Source of the DNA: an uncultured Bacteroidales bacterium
GTDB taxonomy: Bacteria > Bacteroidota > Bacteroidia > Bacteroidales > WCHB1-69
Assembly: GCA_937901455.1 (NCBI GenBank)
Contig: CALDIA010000088.1
Coordinates: forward strand, 1-64,000
Length of the DNA stretch: 64,000 nucleotides
Reading direction: 5' to 3'
Shown here in pieces: positions 27,201 through 35,256 of this stretch. Numbering within the stretch: the stretch's first letter is position 1; each line of letters begins with the position of its first letter. Made by a program: the position numbers and the translations under genes. The notes beneath the pieces are model-generated. The model was given only the letters and a program-made list of their open reading frames with translations, made no database searches and was not told the origin of the DNA.

Positions 27201-30200
27201 CGCATATTGATAGGTGGTGGCAGATGAGGAATAGAAATAGAGCGCACCTGGCAGGGTTAAGCCCGTGCTGGCTGTGGTGGAATTGATGTAAGGCGCCGAA
27301 GTAGCATTGGATATCTTCTTCCAACAATCTGGGAATGTGGTAGTGCCCGTCCCATAGGTGTCAAAATCTTCCGTATAGGGGAAGGTGTTGATCGGCATAC
27401 AGGAAGTGGAGAAGGTGGCGTGCGTCCAACCCGATCTGCCATCCGGACAAATAGCCCGTACATAAACATCATAGTCGGTGTTAGGTGATAATCCGGTCAT
27501 GTCATAATAGGAGTCGCCTAAAGTCAGAACATTGGCCATGGTGGTGTCAAATCCTGCCGGTCCATACATGAACTCCCAGGAACTGATGGTTGTCGGGGAA
27601 AACCAGTTGACCATTGCCGATGATGACATGATATTCGTTATGGCCAGTCCAGAAGGTTCTATACATTCTGGCGTATAGTCCAAGACGATATTGTCCAAAT
27701 AATAGGAAGCGGTTGCTCCTTCAACAACACGGAAGGCGATGAATCGGCCGTTGCCGGAGTAGCTGGTAAATTGTGTCGTGAAGGGTTCAAACACCGTGAT
27801 TTCAGATGGAGAAACCAGTTCAACCAATTGGAAAGTGGCTGGGTCGTAGGGGTCGGTCATCACACCCACCTCCATATTCGCTGTCGCTATGCTTTTTCTG
27901 AGATAGAATGATACAGACAACTCGTTGATGTTAATGGAGGGGTCAATCTCAGGTAATACAGCATAGCAATAGCTGCTGGTAGTACGGTAGAAATACAGAG
28001 CACGGGAAGAGTTGTAGGCTGTGGAATTGATATAAGGATAGTTGGTGACAGAGGAGGTCCTACGCATCCAACAATCCGGGAAACTGGACGTCCCCGTAGA
28101 ATAACTCTCAAAGTTTTCTGTAAACGGAAGAGAATCGATAGCCGTGCAGATTGTGGTGAAAGAGATGGGGATGGTAAATTCACTTACTTCATTGCCGCAA
28201 TCAGACTGAACTTTCACCAAGTAGGTGGTGTTAGCCGCCAAGTCTGAAATCTGATAGAAGGTATCTGTTACGCTGAAAACGTTTGTCCAAATCGAATCAT
28301 CTTCAGCCATATAGGCAATGTTCCAAGCACTTTCATTCTCGGCGGGATTCCATGAAACGGTCACCCCGTTTTGCACATAGTGGCTTACAGAGACATCAGT
28401 AGGACGGAAACAGGTGGGGAGGTAGTCGATGACTACATTGTCCACATATATCGTGTTGGCAGCAGAGCCTGACCCGCTACGGAATGCAAAATGGTGGGCG
28501 TTTCCTGTATAGTTGGGGAAAGATAAATCAAATTGCTCCCAGGTATTGGTGGCGTTAGGAGATACCGTATCTAACGGCACAAAGGTTGTCAAGTCGGTAG
28601 GAACGCTCATCACGCCCACAATAAGAGCATAATTGGCAGATGTTTTGCGAGCCATAAACGACAGTTGCAGTTGGTTCAGGCTGACGGTACTGTCAATCTC
28701 AGGAGTGGCCGCCACTACATAATAGGTAGAGGCGGTGTACATGTACAAAGCGCCTGGGGCGGAAGCATTCGTGGTGTTGATATAGGGGTACGTGCTCGTG
28801 GTTCCACTGTAGTTCTTGGTCCAACATGTCGGCATGGTGCCGGTGCCCGTACCATAACTGTCAAAGGACTCATAATACGGGAAGGTGGAGATGATACCAC
28901 AAGAGGTGTTCCCTTTCTTGATATCGGTCCATGCACTCTGCGTACCATCACTGCAAATTGCGCTCACGCGTACCTCATAGGCAGTGTTAGGAACTAAGTT
29001 GAAAATCACCAAAAAGGTGTCTGTAGTGGTCACGTCCTGCCACATGTCTTCATGTAAGTTCTTGTATTGCAACAGATAGGAACAACCAGAGTTGCCGCTC
29101 TTCCATGATGCGGTCAGGCTGTTGGTCTGGGGATTCGTGATAGTCAGGTTGCGAGGTTTTTGGCAGGAGGGGATGTAATCTACTACCAAATCGTCAATGT
29201 ACAAGCTGTTGACGGCGGAGAAGCCTGTCCGGAAAGAAATATAGCGACCTGTTCCGGTATAATTGGCAAAGGAGATGTCAAAGGTTTGCCACGTGCTGTT
29301 ATCATCCGGAGATATGGTGTCCACAGGCTCAAAGGTGGTGGGGTCCAATGGATCGCTCATAATACCCACGATGAGTTTGTAGGCGGCTGAGGTCTTGTAT
29401 GCCTTGAAAGATACTTGCAAATCTTGCATGTTGATGCTGTTGTCTATGGCAGGTAGCGAGGCCCCGTCCATGTATGCAGAAGTGCTGTAGAAATAGAGAG
29501 CTCCCACACCACTGTAATGTGTGGTGCTGATGTAAGGATAACTGGAGGTTCCGGAGTACGTGTTGTATTTGGTGAGGCAGGTCGGGAAGGCGGTTGTGCC
29601 TGTACCATAGCTGTCAAAGTCTTCTGTGTAGGGTAATGTAGTAATAGGAAGACAATAGGTCTGTAGGGTAAGGATGTCACTCCAGGAACTATTGGTGCCG
29701 TCAGAGCAGTTGCTGTTCACGCGAATCTGGTAGTATTGGCCGTCTTGCAGACCTGTCAACTGGTAGGTGGTGTCGGTAATGCCATACACCTCAGTCCAAA
29801 CACTGTCTTCATCTAACTTGAAGGATAAATTGTAGGTGCTTACCGCGCTCACGGGCGACCAAGTGATCTCCGCAGAGTTGGTAGTGATATTGTCTGTACT
29901 CAGATTTGTCGGAAAATCGCAAGAGTGCGTGAAGTCCACCACAACATTGTCCAGATACATATAGTTGGCACTGCCGGCAGGTGTCATGAAGGCGACATAA
30001 TGTCCGTTGCCAGTATAGGAGGTCAAAGGTACGGAAAAACTTTCCCATACGGAAGTTGCTTGAGGGGTAAGCGTATCCAAGGGTACAAAGGTGGCGCCAT
30101 CCAAGGGGTCTGTCATTACACCCACCATGATTTTATAGTTGGCTGAGGTTTTGCGCAATTTGAAGGCGACCTCATAGGCGCTTAGGTTACCGTTGATTTT

Positions 30201-32132
30201 TGGGGTGGTTGCCCATGTGGGTACAGTAGAGGTACCATAGAAATAGAGTGCACCCGGAGAGCTGTAGTTAGTGGTATTGATATATGGATATACCGTGGTG
30301 CTGGAGGCATAGCCGCCGCGGTTCCAGCATTCAGGATAGGCCGTTGTGCCTGTTCCATACGTGTCAAAAGTCTCCTCGTAGGGCACTGACACTCCCTGAC
30401 ATTGGGTCGTGAAGGTCAGAGATTGAGAGGCCCAAATGCTCTCATCGCCAGCCCCACAGTCAGCCTGTACCATGAAGGTGAGATTATAGCTGGTGCTGGG
30501 AGTCAACCCTTCAATAACGTACATGGAGTCAGAAACACCATAAATGGTTGTCCAATCTGTCTCATCGGAAAATTTGTACGAGACATTCCAAAGGGTTTCA
30601 AGGCCTCCTGGTGTCCATGAAATGCTGATTTGCTCATCAGTGTTTGTATAGCTGATGTTTGACGGACGCTCGCAAGTGGGGATGTATTCCAGTGTGAAAT
30701 CGTCAATATACATGCCCATTATGGCACCCATGTCTCCGCACTTAAGAGCAATATAATGGTCATTACCCGTGTAGTTGTCAAAGTCCACTTCGAAATATTC
30801 CCACGTGGAGGTGGCTGAGGGGGTAAGCGTGTCGTATGGGTGGAATGAGGTGCCGTCCATAGGGTTGGTAATGGTGCCGATGACAATCTTATAGTTTGCA
30901 CTTCCTTTTCGCAACATCATGGAAACCCGCAGGGTGTTGATATTGATGCTGGTGTCAATTTTTGGAGTGCTGGCAATGTCGTAATATGTTGACGATGCAT
31001 ACATATACAAGCTGGCGGGTGCGGAATAATTATACGTGGAATAGCAGTAGGGATAGGTGGTGGTGGTACTGCTGTAGAACTTGGTCCAGCAAGAGGGAAA
31101 AGTACCGGTGCCAGTGCCGTAGTTGTCAAAGTTTTCTGTATAAGGGAGGTTGAATATGGTGCATGGATCAGCCAGCGTGGTGACGCATACCGGAGCCGAA
31201 GAGGCACTGCCAGTTGGCGTATATACAGCCTCTACTGTATAGCAGTACGGCGTTTCCATATTCAAACCCTCATCAGTATATTCGAAATTCTCTATAAGAC
31301 TGGTGTTAATCTGTGCACCGTCACGATAGATGTTAAAGCCCAGAAGATCTTCCGACACAAAGGTTCCTTTCACAATGAAGGGAACTCCTAACTGTTCCAA
31401 AGAGGTGTCGTCCGACCAAGCCAGCCATACCCCATTCACCAATTGGATACCATTGCCAGTGCTCACCACGCCAGGAATACTGACAGGCGGGCACCAAGGG
31501 CCACTGCTTAAGGAACCGTTCATGGAAACCGTCACCCAATAGGTGCCGGCAGGCAAGGTGGTGTCAATGTTGGTGATCACACGCATGATGGGCCGTGTCG
31601 TGTCCATAAGCCCAGTCGCCGTTGTACGGTAAATGCCTGTCCAGGATGTTGAGGTCATGACATTGTTTGTACCTGAAGTCCAAATAGGTACGGAGCTGCT
31701 GTCAATAGGTTCCGAATCGTAGATGGAAATGTATGCCTCCGTAATGGTCGAAGTGGTTGTCGAACCTGTCTGATAAGCAAAAAAGTCAATGGTGCTGATG
31801 TGCGCCGCTACTGGCAACGTGAAATCATCACCCACTTTGAATTTGGCCGTCTCGTTTATGTTTCTACCCAAAATGGTTTGGCCACCATAGGTGCAACTGA
31901 CATCGTTGCCAGCATAACCGCCTCCAGGGTAAATCACCATCTGCGACTGGTCCCACAAGTTGATACGCAACGGTTGCGTGGTGCCCGATGGCACACCCCA
32001 CGATACCTTGACCGAATTATGCGACAAGGCTGTGGCCGTTACATTGGTCGGGGGATTCTGCTGAGCGAACAAATTCGGACAGCAAGTCATCAATCCCACA
32101 CAAATTAGCAGAAATAGATGTTTGTTTTTCAT
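24300..32132 (-). CDS. Giant T9SS-exported modular adhesin (2610 residues)
   Basis: A very large surface or secreted protein. Order: signal peptide (about 1-24, ending LFAQQ), an FN3 domain, and a beta-rich segment to about residue 325. Then eight units of about 250 residues follow, starting near 335, 590, 840, 1090, 1340, 1590, 1840 and 2085. Each unit is a MAM/cleaved-adhesin-like jelly roll (pattern NFDSYGTGTGTFPSCW ... YTGNGHYIAF ... DNVVVDY) plus an FN3 domain. After the last paired FN3 come two more FN3 domains and a type A T9SS sorting domain from about 2526 (KLYPNPASQVVNVECELG, ending KPFVKR). The design matches adhesins that bind host or matrix ligands; the ligand is unknown. The longer frame starts above the promoter, so ATG 32132 is preferred. 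Confidence 0.9.
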   Translation of the reverse strand: MKNKHLFLLICVGLMTCCPNLFAQQNPPTNVTATALSHNSVKVSWGVPSGTTQPLRINLWDQSQMVIYPGGGYAGNDVSCTYGGQTILGRNINETAKFKVGDDFTLPVAAHISTIDFFAYQTGSTTTSTITEAYISIYDSEPIDSSSVPIWTSGTNNVMTSTSWTGIYRTTATGLMDTTRPIMRVITNIDTTLPAGTYWVTVSMNGSLSSGPWCPPVSIPGVVSTGNGIQLVNGVWLAWSDDTSLEQLGVPFIVKGTFVSEDLLGFNIYRDGAQINTSLIENFEYTDEGLNMETPYCYTVEAVYTPTGSASSAPVCVTTLADPCTIFNLPYTENFDNYGTGTGTFPSCWTKFYSSTTTTYPYCYSTYNYSAPASLYMYASSTYYDIASTPKIDTSININTLRVSMMLRKGSANYKIVIGTITNPMDGTSFHPYDTLTPSATSTWEYFEVDFDNYTGNDHYIALKCGDMGAIMGMYIDDFTLEYIPTCERPSNISYTNTDEQISISWTPGGLETLWNVSYKFSDETDWTTIYGVSDSMYVIEGLTPSTSYNLTFMVQADCGAGDESIWASQSLTFTTQCQGVSVPYEETFDTYGTGTTAYPECWNRGGYASSTTVYPYINTTNYSSPGALYFYGTSTVPTWATTPKINGNLSAYEVAFKLRKTSANYKIMVGVMTDPLDGATFVPLDTLTPQATSVWESFSVPLTSYTGNGHYVAFMTPAGSANYMYLDNVVVDFTHSCDFPTNLSTDNITTNSAEITWSPVSAVSTYNLSFKLDEDSVWTEVYGITDTTYQLTGLQDGQYYQIRVNSNCSDGTNSSWSDILTLQTYCLPITTLPYTEDFDSYGTGTTAFPTCLTKYNTYSGTSSYPYISTTHYSGVGALYFYSTSAYMDGASLPAIDNSINMQDLQVSFKAYKTSAAYKLIVGIMSDPLDPTTFEPVDTISPDDNSTWQTFDISFANYTGTGRYISFRTGFSAVNSLYIDDLVVDYIPSCQKPRNLTITNPQTNSLTASWKSGNSGCSYLLQYKNLHEDMWQDVTTTDTFLVIFNLVPNTAYEVRVSAICSDGTQSAWTDIKKGNTSCGIISTFPYYESFDSYGTGTGTMPTCWTKNYSGTTSTYPYINTTNASAPGALYMYTASTYYVVAATPEIDSTVSLNQLQLSFMARKTSANYALIVGVMSVPTDLTTFVPLDTVSPNATNTWEQFDLSFPNYTGNAHHFAFRSGSGSAANTIYVDNVVIDYLPTCFRPTDVSVSHYVQNGVTVSWNPAENESAWNIAYMAEDDSIWTNVFSVTDTFYQISDLAANTTYLVKVQSDCGNEVSEFTIPISFTTICTAIDSLPFTENFESYSTGTSSFPDCWMRRTSSVTNYPYINSTAYNSSRALYFYRTTSSYCYAVLPEIDPSININELSVSFYLRKSIATANMEVGVMTDPYDPATFQLVELVSPSEITVFEPFTTQFTSYSGNGRFIAFRVVEGATASYYLDNIVLDYTPECIEPSGLAITNIMSSSAMVNWFSPTTISSWEFMYGPAGFDTTMANVLTLGDSYYDMTGLSPNTDYDVYVRAICPDGRSGWTHATFSTSCMPINTFPYTEDFDTYGTGTTTFPDCWKKISNATSAPYINSTTASTGLTLPGALYFYSSSATTYQYAVLPEMDANIADLQINLAFKAAMNSVHHLDIGVMTDANDTSTFELIESIVPQTAVWNGFTVPFTSYTGTGKFIAFRVLGVTTCYVDHIVVDYVPGCVLPHNLAADNISTTSADVSWVAGHSETEWIISYGPVGYFPNTNGTSTTVSQNSFQITGLEPATTYDFYVKAVCSATETSEWSNKYTFQTNCLLIDSLPYVESFDDYGTGVGSFPTCWNRYSSYISSTRYPYISTTHSSGVGSLYFYSTANTHTIATTPEFDPSIDLSTVRATFKMYKSTASYHLKVGVMSDPNDINTFVEITDLSPSATSSWEEFNVDFDTYTGNGHYIAFVSIGSANYMNLEDVTIQYIPTCEAPVNLHLTDINLNSASVAWEVAYGVTGFDVETATGIPATTTSITLNNLTANTTYDVYVKQICSADDESYYSHVFTFSTLCEPISTLPYEENFDNMTGSTSGTVNNLPNCWNYYNNGTYSTYAGYPIVYNSTTYAASGTNAIRFYTNTGSTYGDEALIFPSINTTTYPLTSLQLSFDARMYLSSSSYNFLLYVGVLANPTDFNSVVPIDTIQVTSTAYTTFTTTFENFNGSGSSIVIWAPHISNASYNAGYLDNIVIEEIPCETPTNIQVSNITSSSAVVTWTPGGSESAWNVAYRETTGSSWVTLSATAPSVMLNSLNPETDYSVRVQADCGNTQSDWSDLVSFTTLPAPNCPTPTNLNVALDTTTATFSWTQEPNTANVWELWYRPAGGNYQSVTTSAPTYILQNLTLDVAYEAYVIAHCTNGVNSDPSNVITFTAASTPTCPAPTNLTSEVANTNVTLTWQQQSNTATEWQINYRHTTEDSWSMTIATSTTYTLTDLAANVTYEANVVALCSNGLVSDPSNTITFETHNIGIDDHLSNSVKLYPNPASQVVNVECELGNEATVIEVYNVYGQALMTIGTDGRTTTQISVADLADGLYYVRVTTAKGMVTKPFVKR
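25385..31160 (-). repeat. Eight diverged ~750-bp intragenic repeats (jelly roll + FN3)
   Basis: The segment encoding the pattern Y-x-E-x-F-D-x-Y-G-T-G recurs near 31117, 30354, 29608, 28851, 28097, 27350, 26597 and 25867. The spacings are 730-763 bases, always in frame. DNA identity between copies is partial, so these are old domain duplications rather than recent tandem copies. The last copy (near 25867) has a modified first motif. Confidence 0.9.
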
Positions 32133-32190
32133 AATAGTTAGGTATTTGTTAGATAAAGAGATAAGCTTATTTCTTTTTGAAATAGCGGAG

Positions 32191-32198
32191 CAAAAGTA
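32191..32198 (-). promoter_or_regulatory. -7 promoter element for the giant adhesin gene
   Basis: TACTTTTG on the minus strand matches TAnnTTTG, about 60 bases upstream of ATG 32132. Confidence 0.5.
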
Positions 32199-32211
32199 AA
32201 TATTTTTTTGG

Positions 32212-32227
32212 AAAAGGTGCACCTTTT
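32212..32227. promoter_or_regulatory. 16-bp perfect palindrome at the adhesin -33 region
   Basis: AAAAGGTGCACCTTTT is a perfect inverted repeat in the adhesin/grpE divergent gap. It lies 13 bases upstream of the adhesin -7 element, where the -33 region should be, so it could be an operator. No regulator is identified. Confidence 0.4.
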
Positions 32228-32379
32228 TTTGTTAAAAATATTCAAAGAATCAAAATGACAAATTGTGTTGAAAAACCTGTGGCTATAAAATGATTGGCAA
32301 AATTTTTGCAATGTAAAGAAGGTGTATTTTTTGAGAATAGACAATCAGACAACAGTAAATAACAGAAATACAATATATT

Positions 32380-33021
32380 ATGAATGAAGAAATAAAAGAT
32401 TCTATTGAGGAGGAAGTACCTCGCGGCGAGGCCGTCTCTGACAATATTGAGCCTACTGACACTATGTCGGATGCCCATGTTAAATCTGAAAACGACGATA
32501 AGAAAGAGGAAGGCAGATCCATTTTTTCAAAGAAAAACAGCAAGGACAAGCAGAAAATGGATGAATTGGAAGCCCAAGCGGAACGTTTGTCAGCTGAGAA
32601 GGCTGAGCTCAACGACCGTTTTCTGCGTCTCTATTCCGAATTCGACAACTATAAAAAGCGGGTTAGCAAGGAGAAACTGGACTTGATATCCACCGCATCC
32701 GAGAAGGTGATTGTGAGTTTGTTGCCCATCATGGACGATTTTGAAAGAGCCATTGCCGCCAACGAAAAAGTAGAGGATGTTAATGCCATCAAGGAGGGCT
32801 TCACGCTTATTTACAGCAAGTTGCTTCAAATGTTGAAGAAGCTGAATGTGACGGAGATTGAGGCTATCGGACAGGTTTTTGACACGGATGTTCATGAAGC
32901 CGTCACCCATTTCCCAGTTGAGAAAGAGGAAGATAAGGGCAAGGTAATTGATGTGACCGAAAAAGGCTACAAATTGGCTGACAAGGTGATTCGTTATGCA
33001 AAAGTAGTTGTTGGCCAATAA
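32380..33021 (+). CDS. grpE: Nucleotide exchange factor GrpE
   Basis: A 213-residue DnaK nucleotide-exchange factor. An acidic, low-complexity N-terminus (about 1-55) precedes the long dimerisation helix (about 58-105, ending FDNYKKRVSKEK) and the beta domain with the conserved HEAV and D-x-G-Y. No CIRCE element is visible upstream. The nearest promoter-like sequence is TATTTTTTG at 32325-32333, one base longer than consensus. It forms an operon with dnaJ 18 bases downstream. Confidence 0.95.
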   Translation: MNEEIKDSIEEEVPRGEAVSDNIEPTDTMSDAHVKSENDDKKEEGRSIFSKKNSKDKQKMDELEAQAERLSAEKAELNDRFLRLYSEFDNYKKRVSKEKLDLISTASEKVIVSLLPIMDDFERAIAANEKVEDVNAIKEGFTLIYSKLLQMLKKLNVTEIEAIGQVFDTDVHEAVTHFPVEKEEDKGKVIDVTEKGYKLADKVIRYAKVVVGQ

Positions 33022-33039
33022 TAGAGAGGAGATATAATA

Positions 33040-34200
33040 ATGGCAGAGAAAAGAGATTATTATGAAGTGCTGGGGGTCACCAAGGAGGCCACAGCAGAAG
33101 AGATAAAGAAAGCTTACCGGAAGAAAGCCATGCAATATCACCCTGACCGAAACCCGGGTGATGCGGGGGCGGAGGAGAAGTTCAAGGAGGCGGCCGAGGC
33201 TTACGATGTGCTGAGCAACCCTGACAAGAAGGAGCGTTACGACCAGTTTGGACATGCGGGTATGGGCAACGCGGCCACCGACTTCTCGGGTGCCAATATC
33301 AATGACATCTTCACCCACTTTGCCGATATCTTCAATGGCGGCTTCGGGGGCGGTTTTAATATTGGCGACTTTTTCGGGGGCGGCGGAAGCACGGCCCAGC
33401 GCGTACGCCGTGGCAGCAATATCCGCATCAAGGTAAAACTGACTCTTGAGGAGGTGGCCTCCGTGACTGAGAAGAAACTGAAAATCAACAAATATGTGGC
33501 TTGTACCCATTGCAATGGCACCGGCGCCAAAGATGAACATAGCAAGGAAACATGTCCGACCTGCCATGGCCGCGGCCAAGTGATGCAACAGCAACGTTCT
33601 ATGTTCGGAGTTATCCAACAAGTGTCAGAGTGCCCTACATGCCACGGTTCTGGTGAGGTTATTAAAGACAAATGCCCACACTGCCATGGCAACGGCATCG
33701 TCAAGGGCGAAGAGGTGGTGCAGATTTCCATCCCCGCAGGCGTGGATAATGGCATGCAACTCACCCTGCGCGGCAAGGGCAATGCCGCAGCTAACGGTGG
33801 CGTCAATGGCGACCTGCTCGTCGCGATCGAGGTGGCCGACCATGACATCTTTGAACGTGATGGCAATAACCTGTATCTCAACTATCATATCAGCATCCCG
33901 CAGGCTGCTCTCGGTGCCTCCGTGGAGATACCCACCCTCACCGGCAAGGCTCGTATCAAGATTCCCGCCGGCACACAAAGCGGCCAAGTATTGCGTCTGC
34001 AAGGCAAAGGATTGCCTGAAATTAACCGCAACAACGTTGGCGACCTCATTGTTAACATCAACGTCTGGACCCCGAAGAGCCTGACCCGCGAGGAGAAGGA
34101 GATACTCGAAAAACTGAGCTCCCACGATAACTTCGTGCCTAAACCCGGCAAGAGCGACCGCAGCGTCTTCAACCGCGTGCGCCAGTTCTTCAACGACTAA
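33040..34200 (+). CDS. dnaJ: Molecular chaperone DnaJ
   Basis: A 386-residue class I J-protein that stimulates DnaK ATPase. The J-domain contains the HPD tripeptide (about 33-35). A Gly/Phe-rich region (about 75-120) and four CxxCxGxG-type zinc repeats follow; two repeats deviate slightly, for example CTHCNGTG and CPHCHGNG. The substrate-binding beta domains end in a short C-terminus. The start is preceded by AGAGGAGA at good spacing, an unusually strong Shine-Dalgarno for this phylum. dnaK is not in the window. Confidence 0.96.
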   Translation: MAEKRDYYEVLGVTKEATAEEIKKAYRKKAMQYHPDRNPGDAGAEEKFKEAAEAYDVLSNPDKKERYDQFGHAGMGNAATDFSGANINDIFTHFADIFNGGFGGGFNIGDFFGGGGSTAQRVRRGSNIRIKVKLTLEEVASVTEKKLKINKYVACTHCNGTGAKDEHSKETCPTCHGRGQVMQQQRSMFGVIQQVSECPTCHGSGEVIKDKCPHCHGNGIVKGEEVVQISIPAGVDNGMQLTLRGKGNAAANGGVNGDLLVAIEVADHDIFERDGNNLYLNYHISIPQAALGASVEIPTLTGKARIKIPAGTQSGQVLRLQGKGLPEINRNNVGDLIVNINVWTPKSLTREEKEILEKLSSHDNFVPKPGKSDRSVFNRVRQFFND

Positions 34201-34219
34201 CAAAACCTATTCTATCAGA

Positions 34220-34294
34220 TATTTTTGCCCTTTTAACCCGATTATGGACGACCTTGCGGCGCGGCGGGTTATCAGCGCGACCGGTTCCAAGTAG
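34220..34294 (+). other. Possible short transcript downstream of dnaJ
   Basis: The 137-base gap after dnaJ contains TATTTTTG (34220-34227), a hairpin of 7 bp (34234-34240 with 34265-34271) and a 16-codon frame at 34244-34294. The GC content is higher than in the surrounding spacer. No homology is recognised; it may be chance. Confidence 0.15.
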
Positions 34295-34337
34295 CCGCCC
34301 ACCAGCGCCATCCGTTATTGTTTCGAAAAAGTAATGC

Positions 34338-34736
34338 CTACTCCCGCTCCAAATGGGGCTTGACAGGGTCGTCCAAGCGGTAGATGTGGTCGTATTCCAC
34401 GGCTATTACGCCCTTCACATGCCTAAAAAACTGCATGGTCTCCTCCAAGGTCTTTTCTTCTGGTTTTTTGAGGGCCATACCCGGAATGAAGTTGTAGTCG
34501 TAAATGATTTCCGCCTTGTACTCTTCTATTGCCTTGAGCAGAGGCTTTTTACCCACAAGGGTGTCATACATGACGATAAAGTTGGTAGGGGAGTGCTCCT
34601 GGACAGGGGGGCGTTGTGTGATGGTATCCGGAAGTTCCACCGCTTGCTGGGCTCTGCACGATAACAACATCAACATGGCAAACGGGAGTATGAGCAAGAA
34701 AGCCTTTAGAGCCAAGTATTGGATTTTGTTTTTCAT
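34338..34736 (-). CDS. Lipoprotein with inhibitor-I9 / subtilisin-propeptide-like fold
   Basis: A 132-residue lipoprotein with lipobox Leu-Leu-Ser-Cys27. The mature part from about residue 50 follows the I9 propeptide pattern: a first strand FIVMYD, an amphipathic helix, [16 protein letters not shown], a second helix, then [14 protein letters not shown]9 domains are normally N-terminal propeptides that fold and inhibit subtilases; here there is no protease domain. It could be a free-standing periplasmic or outer-membrane protease inhibitor or folding helper. The start overlaps the upstream remnant's stop as ATGA. The fold call rests on strand/helix pattern only. Confidence 0.55.
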   Translation of the reverse strand: MKNKIQYLALKAFLLILPFAMLMLLSCRAQQAVELPDTITQRPPVQEHSPTNFIVMYDTLVGKKPLLKAIEEYKAEIIYDYNFIPGMALKKPEEKTLEETMQFFRHVKGVIAVEYDHIYRLDDPVKPHLERE

Positions 34737-35011
34737 TTTTGCAGGTATTTTTTTCGTTCCTCCTTGGAAAATTTTTCAATGGCATAGCACAACATGGTTC
34801 GCGGCATTGTTTTGTATCGCGTTGACAGCCATTTTTTCAATTGTTGGTCGTCACGTTTTCCCGCCTCGCGCGTTGTGGGCACCTTCACGCCAAGGAACAC
34901 ATCGCCCTCGCCGTATTGTCCTTTGCCCGTTTTGAAAAACCGCGACAGGTTCACTGCTTGCTCCGCATCTTGATGGGAGAGCATTTCGCTGTATAGGATG
35001 TTGCTTCTCAT
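34733..35011 (-). pseudogene. AlkD-like DNA alkylation repair gene with its middle deleted
   Basis: The 92-residue frame joins two ends of a protein family normally about 220-240 residues long. Residues 1-50 match the AlkD-like N-terminus ([20 protein letters not shown]). Residues about 60-92 match the C-terminus ([20 protein letters not shown] followed by E-E-R-K-K-Y). The central HEAT-like repeats that grip DNA are missing, so the product cannot be a working glycosylase. The junction is in frame and the stop codon still overlaps the next gene's start, consistent with a relatively clean deletion. Confidence 0.7.
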
Positions 35012-35022
35012 TATTCACCTGA

Positions 35023-35094
35023 TTAATATCTGTAGAAGCACTCCTCAACCTCACCCAGCGAAAGGCCATATTCATGGAAATTTTCGAGGTTCAT
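35023..35094 (-). pseudogene. MmcQ/YjbR-like N-terminal remnant
   Basis: A 23-codon frame (MNLENFHEYGLSLGEVEECF and three more residues) ends at TAA 35023-35025. It resembles the first residues of MmcQ/YjbR DNA-binding proteins (M-N-x-E-x-x-x-E-Y-x-L-S-L-x-x-V-E-E). The rest of that family (about 90 residues) is absent. It starts 34 bases below an intact promoter element and precedes the AlkD-like remnant by 11 bases. Short resemblance only. Confidence 0.4.
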
Positions 35095-35127
35095 GACTGC
35101 TTTGTAACATCTTTACTTTTAACGGGG

Positions 35128-35135
35128 CAAAGATA
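35128..35135 (-). promoter_or_regulatory. -7 promoter element for the remnant / I9-lipoprotein unit
   Basis: TATCTTTG on the minus strand matches TAnnTTTG. It appears intact although the first two genes behind it are broken, so the I9-like lipoprotein is probably still expressed. Confidence 0.55.
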
Positions 35136-35229
35136 ATAAAAATAGTTGGCCTCAGGTTCTTTACACATGGTTTTTCATAAATGATGTATGAAAGACAGGG
35201 ATGTTGTTCAGGTATGATGGTAAAAAATG

Positions 35230-35237
35230 TATCTTTG
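35230..35237 (+). promoter_or_regulatory. -7 promoter element for the GH3 gene
   Basis: TATCTTTG matches TAnnTTTG. It overlaps the earlier in-frame ATG at 35227, which therefore cannot be the start. Confidence 0.6.
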
Positions 35238-35256
35238 CGCTCTTAAAATACACAAT

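Noticed and set aside
25385..31160. Regular ~750-bp repeats considered as a CRISPR-like or tandem mobile array
   Set aside because: They are in frame, diverged at DNA level and encode protein modules; there is no short repeat/unique spacer pattern.
32100..32380. Search for a CIRCE heat-shock operator upstream of grpE
   Set aside because: No TTAGCACTC-N9-GAGTGCTAA-like sequence is present; the palindrome at 32212-32227 is unrelated to it.
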